This document shows positions 13,790 to 25,700 of a DNA stretch of 64,000 nt, piece by piece. The DNA is from Watersipora subatra (Eukaryota > Bryozoa > Gymnolaemata > Cheilostomatida > Watersiporidae): NCBI RefSeq assembly GCF_963576615.1, contig NC_088717.1, forward strand, positions 27,748,213 through 27,812,212. Direction: 5' to 3'. The notes under the pieces are model-generated. The model saw only the letters and a list, made by a program, of their open reading frames with translations, searched no databases and had not been told where the DNA came from. The position numbers and the translations under genes were made by a program. The stretch's first letter is position 1. The number at the start of each line of letters is the position of its first letter.

Positions 13790-16700
13790 GATAGCTGTTC
13801 CCAATAGCGCAGAAAAGTGCGCTAATGGGAACAGCTAAGATCTTGAGGCGAGTGCTCAAACTCCCAGGTCTCTGGTAGGAGACCCGAGTTAGAGCAGAAT
13901 TTACCACCCATACGGGGTATCCAGGGTGAGGAAACAATTTTTTTTATATATGTATATATAAAAGCAAAAGATAAAGCAATAAATTAACTAGATTTGCTGT
14001 TTTCAGGGAAACTCATCCCTGAAACAAACAACGTAAACTTCGTAAACTTTAACTGGGCAGTCTTTAATTGCTGGCCGGCTAACTGGCTTTAACTGGCTTT
14101 AACTGGCTTTAACTGGCTTTAACTGGCTTTAACTGGCTTTAACTGGCTTTAACTGGCTTTAACTGGCTTTAACTGGCTTTAACTGGCTTTAACTGGCTTT
14201 AACTGGCTTTAACTGGCTTTAACTGGCTTTAACTGGCTTTAACTGGCTTTAACTGGCTTTAACTGGCTTTAACTGGCTTTAACTGGCTTTAACTGGCTTT
14301 AACTGGCTTTAACTGGCTTTAACTGGCTTTAACTGGCTTTAACTGGCTTTAGATGTTTGTCCCAATGGCATGTGCTATGCCATAGATTTGTACACCAGTT
14401 TACATTATAAGCTAGTTCACAGCTAAATAGACTTACATTATTACTACTATTAGAGTATTAGTATTGCTACTATCATTACTATTGTTACTATTATTATACA
14501 AACTTAGTAAGTGAGCCCAGGCCTTAGTTTAAAGTCAAAGCCACTTTAATGATTCTTTCTACTGAAGAGTCTTCCTTAGAATCTGGGAAGTTCCTAGTAG
14601 TACTTTTTGACTTGCTTCAAAAGACAGTTCAGCACCGACCTTAGCGAGATATGAGATAAGCTGGCTGAGTATGATCCCAAGCCTTCCAATCACTATAGGT
14701 ATCACTTTTGGTTGAACATTCCACAGCCTTCCAAGCTTAAATCTTTATACTTCTTATTATCTTCTTCCCTCCCTACCATGGCATCTCCTGGGATTGCTAT
14801 AGCAATGATTTGACATTCTGTTGTTTCTGTGTTGATTAATACTAAATCTAACTTCCTTACCTTGTGGTTATTTTATCAGTCTGAATGTTAAAGTGTCATA
14901 ACAGCTTCATTTTGTCATTTGCTTCATTTCGCAGACATTGGCTCCAATCTAGGGTCATACCATTTCTCTGTATGTAGAAGGTTATGCTTTTTACAGATAT
15001 TCCAGCGAATTACTGCTGCCACTTTATCATGTCGATATTTGTATGTTGTTCATGCGATCTTTGAGCACTCGTTTACAAAATTATAAGGATGAGTGTTTCA
15101 TCCTTTGTCTTACCCTGTCTACATTTAGCATCATTACCGCTCTTCTCAATCCTTGCTTTCTTGTAATTGATTCGCAGTGCTTGGTCTTGTGCTGCTATCA
15201 TCAGACTCTCAGTTCCTCACTTTAGGCTTCCTTTTGTCATCCACTTCTACATCTCTGGTGCTGCCTGCTTATTTGTTTGCCTTTGATAATGCCCATTTAT
15301 CAATTTTCGTGACCATTCATTTAGCCGTGCACTTTTCTGTTTCTCACTGTATTCTGATCCTGACATGCCTTCCTCACCGGTAGTTATCAGCTCACTTGAG
15401 TTCGCCTGAGTTACGTATTATTACCATCACTTTGGTCTTTGTGTACTTCTTCAGGCTCTCACACTTCACGGTTTCATCAATATTCATGAGGCCTCTCTCT
15501 CTCCTCTTCCTCTCTTCCTCTAAATAGATCCTGTCTACATCCGATCAAGGGTGCATTCTACGATGTAAGGCAATCAATTTTGTTGTCCTTTTGTCAATTT
15601 TGTTTCTTTAGTTCACTGTACAGTGCCCGCTCCAGATCTATACAAAAATACAGCCTGTGTATTGATAGCTTGGAACATGTTTCCCAAATTCAACTTGACT
15701 TCAAAACTCTCTTTACTATGTACATGTATTCATCATATATTTTCATTGCATTATGTTAAACGTCATCTGCTTCCAGTGCTCTAAGGTATTTGTATTCTTA
15801 ACCTTCTTCGAGGTGGTGAATGTCTATTCCTTTTTCCATATCCACTTCCTCCCATGCAGTTGGTTTCCCTCTCTTCATGGTGGGGCACATTTGGTTAGTT
15901 TGAATTCCATACCGATGTCAATGCTGTATATTCTAAGTGTTGATTAGTGTCTTTATATCATTCTGTGATCTTCCTTATACCTTCAGATCGTCCATGAATA
16001 ATGGGTGATTGATAACATCTCCTTTATTTGTACGATATGCTGATATTAGTTTCCTTAGAACAAGTGTCAATCGCATCATAACTACTGCAAACATCAACGA
16101 TGACAAATCATCTCTCTGAAAGATCCCACGATTGATACTAACGCTCCCGAGTTGTTTTTCTTCATTTTCTAAGATATTATTCCACATTTCCATACTGCTC
16201 TTAATGAATCTTTTAGTATTTTCTGATACTTTGTGTAAGTCTAGCACTGATGTTATTTATGTATGAAAAACCATGTCAATATGCTTTTTTGTAGTCGATG
16301 CAGCCTATTACTAGGCTACTCTTTCTTGTCCTACAATCTTTCAATACATTCTTATCTATAATCAGTTGGTCTTTCCTCTCTCTGCTCTTACGTCCACAGC
16401 CTTTTTGTTTTCATGGTTGTATGTCCTGTTGCTATAGGTGGTTGTATATGCTTTCTGAAATCATTGCAGTCAGCATTTTATACATTATGGGCCAGCATTT
16501 TATTGATCTGTAATTAGATGTACCTTTGCTTTTCTAGGATCCTTGGGGATTAGAACCAACCTACCAGTTGTCATTCTCTCTGGTGGTTTCTCTTCATTCA
16601 AGCATTTACTAAGCGCAATCCTGGCATGTGGGCTAGTGAAGTTTTTTAGCCAGTATTCTTGAACTATATTTGGTCTGGTTGCCTTCCATGGTGCCAACTT

Positions 16701-19700
16701 ACCTAGAACACATTTTAAGCTTTGGCGCTGATATCCATGTTGTCTTGCTGTTCCACATCTCCCAAGTCTTTCTTTGTCTTTTTGATCCATCCAGCACCTC
16801 GGTTATATACATGCGGCTGTCCTAAAATGCCGCTCCTAAACTCAAGAGCTGCATTCGGTTCAGATGGAAGTACTTGTACCCGGTCTTTTGCCTTTAGTCT
16901 TTGATAAAATTTTCCTTGTCTTTTCTCAAACAATTGGTTCTCTGGTAACTGATTTACTTTGTCACTATAACTTTTTAATTTGGCTGCTGTAGTTTTCAGT
17001 CTTTGTTTCAGCTCTTCGATTACTGTGTCTATGATTTTTTCTCATGAGCCTGTATTCAAACTTCAATTATTGTGTAGCTTTTTGATGACCTTCTTTGATA
17101 TTGATCATTTTGCCAAGATCTTCCTTTATCTCTTCCACTTTTCTTTGCATGCATATTTTCTATAGCAGCTCCCTCTTGTAGTTATTACCAGTTGGTTTGT
17201 TCACCTTCAAGCGTTTTAGCACAAGGTGAGCTTCAGCAAGGACAAGCCTGTTAGTTTTTCTGACGTCTATGACTGCCATGAGCCTCATCACTTTGTTGAT
17301 CTCTGCCATTTCCTTTGGTAGCTTCTCTTTTGGTATTTTTGTGAATCTAGGAATCGTGAATCTTTCTTCAACGTTAGCCATAATATCATCCAGTTCTCTG
17401 ATAACTTCCTTTCCTGTTCTTTTGGACTCCTATTTCTGTATTGTGCTGTTTGCTGTTTTGGTGTTTTTATGGTTTTTTCTCTTTGTTCGTGGTGTGTGAT
17501 GTTAATTTTGCTAAGGTCTTCTTCTGCTTCTTCAGTCTCAGTTGGTGTAATAGTCAGAAATCTATTCTAAAGTTCTTCCATCGCCGAGTCTGACAGTAGT
17601 TCATCTCTTTTGATCACCCTAACTTGGTCTGAGATCCTCCGATCAGTAATGTTGCACAGTCTCTTATCCTTCCAGATCTGATGTATTCTCTTCATATCCT
17701 ATCTTCTCTCAGATTCGTTGAGGTAGTATCACTCCGTTGCGTTAATGTTATCCTGTCTGTTCCATTTCTTTTTGGAGTCTTCAGTAATTGTATCAATTCC
17801 AGTAGCGGATTGTCGACTGTTCCATGCCTGTTCTCCCACATGGAAACTGCCAGGCTAGAGTTGATCTGTGTTACATGTCTGTTTCGTGGCATAAGGGGTT
17901 TCTGTTTGTTTTTGCATTTATCATGAAGCAGGAGTGTAGCTCTTTGCTGGAGCTAACTCCCTTGGTTTTTTGAATTCCAATGGACATCAGAGTTTTCTGG
18001 TGGAGTTTTCTTTCTTAGCCTTCTACTCTTACAATGGTCTATCCTGCAAGACAGCGCAGGTCCAGTGAAGCGCCAGGCACCATGCCAGTAATAGTAGGTC
18101 CCAATTAAGGCCTATCTATCACTGGAGCTGTATCAAGGAACAATTATTGAATAATAATAATTATTGTTATTATTACTACATGAAATGCTTCTGCACAGTC
18201 AGCTGACTTAGAGCAAGTCCGTCACCAATTGGCAGCTTCCTGTGCAAATTGCTGCTATTTGGGGTATAAAAAGAGTTTTTATAATCTCAAGTAGAAGACC
18301 AATTTTTTATTAGCCAAATAAAATAATGAAAATGACCACTTTATAATATCTGTGTTTTAATTGCAACTTGTGTTAAAATGAATGTTTGGTTTACTTTTAC
18401 ATGACAGACTCTAGCCATGAAAAAACAGAAATGGTACAGCGCATTACAGTATACAAAAAATAAACACTGCGTATTTGAGTAGGCATGGAATGTTAAAATG
18501 GAGATGGCAAATGGAAAATTAAAAACCCTACAACTACCTTTAGATAGCAATTTTGTTGCGGAAAACAAGTCAAGTGCAACTACAATAAGAAGGACTCTAT
18601 ATTATTCAAGCAGTTGATTTAAACCTTAATAGTGACCTATTTGTTACATGCAAGATTTTCCTATTTAACGGTACAAGTGGGTGGTTGCGATTTGGCACGC
18701 CCTCCATCGTAACTCATACCAAAACTATTACTAGATATTATTTGTAAAAGACATAAAGCATAGTTCACCTTAGTTTTCTTTACTAAAATTTATATTCTAC
18801 TTTTTTGGTGTTGAAATATAAACAATATTTTAAATCCAAAGAACATTTTCTGTGATTTGTTGACCTACTGTATATGGGAAAAAGGCATAGCGATGCAATA
18901 CTTTCAATTTAAAAAAAATTCCCGTAAGCAAAAACTATGAAATTGACTAATGGAGTATCTACCTTCATATCTGTCAGAGAGTGGAGGAATCAATATAGGT
19001 CTTGGGACAACAAAATATGTTGAGTGTCGAGTGAGTGGAATGAGTTGATCCTCCATGACATCTTGCCCAGCACTCCATGCTGGCAGTCTTGCCTTTGCAT
19101 TAGCCACACCCACTACTACTGATATTTTAGAATCGGCGCTTATCTAAAGGGAAGTTATTTGTTGGAGTTGAATAAATTGGAACTCATTACAGGAGATGTA
19201 CAAATCTTTGCATATAAAATGTTTGGAAAAACTGCATGGAGCCTCACTCATCACCTAGCAAGGCAGCTTGGAGTTTCCTTCTCAGAAAATACAGATGCTC
19301 TTCAGCCTAACTCGCAATACAGATTCTCTTGGCAAAATGGTTTACAATAATTGAAAACATATAGCTAGCATGTGTGGCCACCTGCGGCATCTGCCACTAT
19401 ATCATGCTACTTACAATTGTACCAGTTAAATCTCCCGATACAGATTTTATGACTTCATATAAGGGTTCTTTATTCTCAAATTCAATAGATTCTCTGTAAC
19501 CACTAGTTGTATATAATGTGGTAGAGCTTGTGAAGTTGATGAGCAAAGCTTCAAGTAGGCTAAAAATATATTGAGCTGCAGAATAATCAGACATATAAAC
19601 TCTAGAGGTATATCAACTCTGGAGGTATATCAACTCTGGAGGTATACTAACTCTAAAGGTGTACCAACTCCGAAGGTAAAATAACTCTCGAGGTATATCA

Positions 19701-22700
19701 ACTCTAGAGTTGTATCAACTATGTAAGTGCAGTATATCAATTCTGGAGATATATAACCTCTGGAGTTATATCAACTCTAAAAGCATATCAGCCCTGGAAG
19801 CACATCTATGTAGGTATATTAACTCTAAAGGTACATGTATATCAACTCTGGAGGTTTATACACTTTAGAGGTATATCAACTCTGGATACTAAAAATGATT
19901 GTCTGTCACGGCTGTCTTGTAGTTCAATCTCTAAGTATATTGTTATATATTGTTAGTAACATTGTTTGTAATACAAAGTATTGAAATAATCTAAAAACAG
20001 AATAATAAATTATATGTTCATGCTTTATTGAAAGTCATACAAATGCCTAGTGATTGTTTTACTGAAGTTCAAATGGAATGCCAACTAAAATCAATTATAA
20101 GTATTTAACCTGGTTCTGTGCAATCATCTTACTACTATAACACTAACTTCGAAAAAGTTCATATTTAAACCGAGTTACTGTTGATTGAAATATTTCAACA
20201 GTATAGCAGTTGTTTGAACTATTTCAACAGTAACATAATGTTTAAAAGAGTTTCTTTAAAACATACTTCAATATGTTTACGTACGTCTCGTAGATGTACA
20301 TTAACATATCATATGACTTGACTAAATCATCCTTTGGGTAATCACCATCATATTCAGCTGTACATATTCAGCTGTACATACACAGTAGCACATATTCAGC
20401 TGTACATATTCAGCTGTACATACTCAGCTGTACATATTCAGCTATACATACTCAGCTATACATACTCAGCTGTACATATTCAGCTGTACATATTCAGCTG
20501 TACATACTCAGCTGTAAACATTCAGCTATACATACTCAGCTGTACATATTCAGCTGTACATATTCAGCTGTACATATTCAGCTGTACATATTCAGTTGTA
20601 CATACTCAGCTGTACATATTGAGCTGTACATATTGAGCTGTACATATTCAGCTGTAAATATTCAGCTGTACATACTCAATTGCACATATTCAGCTGCACA
20701 TACTCAGCTGTACATATTCAGCTGTACATATTCAGCTGTACATATTCAGCTGTACATATTCAGCTGTACATACTCAGCTGTACATATTCAGCTGCACATA
20801 TTCAGCTATACATACTCAGCTGTACATATTCAGCTGTACATATTCAGCTGTACATACTCAGCTGTACATATTCAGCTGTGCATATTGAGCTGTACATATT
20901 CAGCTGTAAACATTCAGCTGTACATACTCAGTTGCACATATTCAGCTGCACATACTCAGCTGTACATATTCAGCTATACATACTCAGCTGTACATATTCA
21001 GCAGTACATATTCAGCTGTACATACTCAGCTGTACATATTCAGCTGTACATATTCAGCTATACATACTCAGCTATACATACTCAGCTGTACATATTCAGC
21101 TGTACATATTCAGCTGTACATACTCAGCTGTAAACATTCAGCTATACATACTCAGCTGTACATATTCAGCTGTACATATTCAGCTGTACATATTCAGTTG
21201 TACATACTCAGCTGTACATATTGAGCTGTACATATTGAGCTGTACATATTCAGCTGTAAATATTCAGCTGTACATACTCAATTGCACATATTCGGCTGCA
21301 CATACTCAGCTGTACATATTCAGCTGTACATATTCAGCTGTACATATTCAGCTGTACATATTCAGCTGTACATACTCAGCTGTACATATTCAGCTGCACA
21401 TATTCAGCTATACATACTCAGCTGTACATATTCAGCTGTACATATTCAGCTGTACATACTCAGCTGTACATATTCAGCTGTGCATATTGAGCTGTACATA
21501 TTCAGCTGTAAATATTCAGCTGTACATACTCAGTTGCACATATTCAGCTGCACATACTCAGCTGTACATATTCAGCTATACATACTCAGCTGTACATATT
21601 CAGCAGTACATATTCAGCTGTACATACTCAGCTGTACATATTCAGCTGTACATGTTCAGCTGTACATACTCAGCTGTACATATTCAGCTGTACATACTCA
21701 GCTGTACATATTCAGCTGTACATACTCAGTTGTACATATTGAGCTGTACATATTCAGCTGTACATATTCAGCTGTACATACTCAGCTGTACATATTCAGC
21801 TGTGCATATTTTGGCTAAAATATTCAGCTGTACATATTCTTTAGAATAAATCAAGTTTTTAACTTATTGAGGTTTTTATTTAGAGGGCTAAAACATTTTC
21901 ATTAAAATAAAATACAATATGTCTCAATCACCCATTTTCTCATTTTCCTTTTCCGTGCACTGAGTCTCTCACTCTCTCAACATGTATGTCTAAATATATT
22001 GTAATTGAATACATGCATCTAAATATATTGTAACTGAATACATACATCTAAATATAGTGCGATTGAGTACATGCATCTAAATACATATTGTAACTGATTA
22101 CATCAGCCTAATGAATGAGGCAATATGTTTAAATACACTGTATATTGTACCTCAGTAATTTTATCTAAATACACTGTATATTGTACCTCAGTAAATGCAT
22201 CTAAATACACTGCATATTGTACCTCAGTAATTTTATCTAAATACACTGTATATTATACCTCAGTAAATACATCTAAATACACTGTATATTGTACCTCAGT
22301 AAATACATCTAAATACACCGTTTATTGTACCTCAGTAAATGCATCTAAATACGCTGCATATTGTACCTCAGTAATTTTATCTAAATACACTGTATATTGT
22401 ACTTCAGTAAATGACTAAATGCATCTAAATGCACTGCATATTGTACCTCAGTAAATACATCTAAATACTGTACACTGTATATTGATTGGACTTCAGTAAA
22501 TACGTCTAGCTCAATAACATAGTTGAGACATTACTAAGTACTAACCCACAGCATAGTTTGTAGAGAGCATCGGTTAAGTCTAAAACGTGTTTATTTTGTG
22601 TTCAACTTTTGATACCAGCTTTTTAACTGGTGACTCGTCGTAGGTATAATTCAGTTGTTCAGGCTGCTTATTTTCAGAGATGAGTAACAAATACTGTTGA

Positions 22701-25700
22701 AGAGGAGATTGAAAACAACAACACTGACAGTTGGCAGCAGTTTAGAATTACAGTATGTTGTAAATGGCCAGTATCGAACCAATAATTAAACTTACAAACA
22801 ACCCAGCAGCTCCCAGCCAATTATGTGCACCTTGAGTAAACCATAGGAAGTATCTTCCCCGGTCATGGTTTTTACTTTGAAAATGGTGAGCTACCCAAAC
22901 AAAAGTTTAACGCATGGCTCAAAGCAAAATAAGTGACAACTGGTATTGCACTTGTAACTGTAGCGCTCGCTGCCATTGCACTTGTAACTGTAGCGCTCGC
23001 TGCCATTGCACTTGTAACTGTAGCGCTCGCTACCGTTGCACTTGCTGCTAGCTATCTCCAAAACTATGACAATAGTCTGCAGAGAACATTTAGTAACAGG
23101 AAAGAATGAGCTACCATAGCTGAGTGTCTTCTTATCAAAGCTTACACTCTATAATTACTATATGTTATTAAATTCTACGGCTAAATTGTCCAAATATATG
23201 AAAATACATACGGTGTGAGCTGAACGTGTGAAAACAAGAGAGTTTATAGTTTAGTAGCTATAATTTAGTAGTTTCGTAGACTTTATAGAATCTAATTCCG
23301 AACATGAGTTTCACTAAGGTATTGAATGGAAGGAGCATACACAGCTCTGGTCCTACTTACATCGACCTTGGCAAGTGCTTCTGCTGGAGTCTTTGCCTTC
23401 TGTTTGGGAGACTTACTGTTATTTTGGTAGGTCTGTCACTCGCTACTATTATATACTGGGTAGCTTGTGGTACAGTAGTTGGGAAATGAATACAATATTT
23501 CTTGTCTAAAAATGAGTATCATGGCATTCTCAAGTTTGAGGATTATCTACCAGGAAGGGGCAACTCTACCAGCAACTACTTACACCAAACCATACTCTGC
23601 TATTAACTCTGACCTTGACAGCTGCTTGTGCTTTCATATATTAGCATATAGTGTAGGAGTTTAAAAGGAAACTTCAATGGTTGGAGAAAAAGATGGGCTT
23701 CTCCAGAGCAGGCTCAGAACTTCTTCAGTAACTCTTTATATTAGAGTGCCAAGGGTAAGGTTGTTATGTAATTCATACATTTTAGGACAAATTAGTTTGC
23801 CTGGATAATGGTTGGCATCAGAATCATAAAAAGAGTGGCTTTACTCATTCAAAAATACAAAATAAAATACCCCAAGTTGTTGACTAGCTCAGGCCATAGG
23901 CTACATCAGGCCAAAAACTACCTCAGGTTATGGACTACCTTAAGTACTACATGTCAACAATGTAAGCATTACTACATGTCTACATTGTAAGCATTACTAC
24001 ATGTCAACAATGTATGCAATACTACAAGTCAACGCTGTAAGCAATACTACAAGTCAACAATGTAAGCATTACTTCATGTCAACAATGTAAGCAATACTAC
24101 AAGTCAACAATGTAAGCATTACTACATGTCAACAATGTATGCGATACTACAAGTCCACACTGTAAGCAATACTACAAGTCAACAATGTAAGCATTGCTAC
24201 ATGTCAACAATGTAAGCAATACTACAAGTCAACAATGTAAGCATTACTACATGTCAACAATGTATGCGATACTACAAGTCCACACTGTAAGCAATACTAC
24301 AAGTCAACAATGTAAGCATTGCTACATGTCAACAATGTAAGCAATACTACAAGTCAACAATGTAAGCATTACTACATGTCAACAATGTAAGCAATACTAC
24401 AAGTCAACAATGTAAGCAATACTATAAGTCAACAATCATCAATTGCAAGCAATATCTGAAATATATCTTATCCTGTTTTTCGTAATACAATATTTTGAAA
24501 GAGAATCATTTAGATGCAGTGATGAGACGAGACAATGTAAACAAAGGCAAATGTAAACAAAGGCAAAGTAGACCTACCAGAGGGAATGAGAGAAAAGTGA
24601 CTTGTGAGAGAGTGAGATACTGGATGAAGGTTGAATCTGAACACAGACAGGTCACGGAGACTCTGAACCACTGTCGGTTGCGTTGGGCTTGTGAGATAAT
24701 CCAGTTCTTTCTGGTACTAAAAAGAAAAATCCAGTTCTAAAATCGTAGGCGATAAATTATATTTTAAACAAATTTAAAAGGCTAACGAGCATAAGTCAAA
24801 GTTAAAGTTGATTTTTTCATATATCAATATACGTATTTATATACTGTATATATTTCTCAAAGTTTGTCCGTTTCTAGGATTGATTGTCCGGCTATAGCAA
24901 TTATTAGAATAGTTGTAGCTGGACAACAATGCAGACGCAAAGTCATGGCTTACCGTCATTAGAAGTCTATCTTATTAAGCAGCTTACTAGAATTTTCCAT
25001 TGGCAATGTGCCTGGCTAACAGCTTAAAAGTTACAGTTGTTTGACAAAGTTTTAAAACCTTTACAGTTGTTTTTATTTAATCTCTTAATCTATTTCAACT
25101 ACACAAAACACTCCTCTCATGATATGTAGTTTAAAAGTTAGAATGGCAAATATTGTTATAGGTTAAATACAAATCAATTTTTCTGTCCAAAGCCGTTTTT
25201 ATTACCCGGGCAACGCCGGGTAGCACAGCTAGTAAGTATATACTAGCGGAATACCCAGCGTTGCTCGGGTATTAAAAATCAGCTTACAAACAGTGACAGT
25301 TAATGTAGCTGCCTTCCACTTGCCATTAGCCTGGCACATTGCCAATGGCTAATTTGAGTAAGCTAGTTAGTAAACTTATCAGTAAACTCACTAATAAGAA
25401 CCCTGAGAGCAAGATTTAATGACTTGCGTAACGTAACGCAGCGCGTTATGCGTATTTTCACTCACATAGCAGCATATATCATGTCGCTACGTGAGTGAAA
25501 CTACGCATACCGAATTTAGTATGAATTCATTGGACATGTGTTTTGTCCAATGAATTAATTGGGAAGGTATTTGATTGGTGAACAAGAGGTATCAATATCA
25601 ACTCTAGCATGAAACAGATATTTCATTGCTAAATCTTAATAGCTGGACAAACGGAAACATACACATATGTAAGATTTATAGATATAGATTTAGAAGATAT

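Noticed and set aside
20334..21849. ORFs up to 389 codons rich in [14 protein letters not shown]
   Set aside because: They are the three frames of a 14-bp repeat that has no stop in any frame; no coding signal beyond the array.
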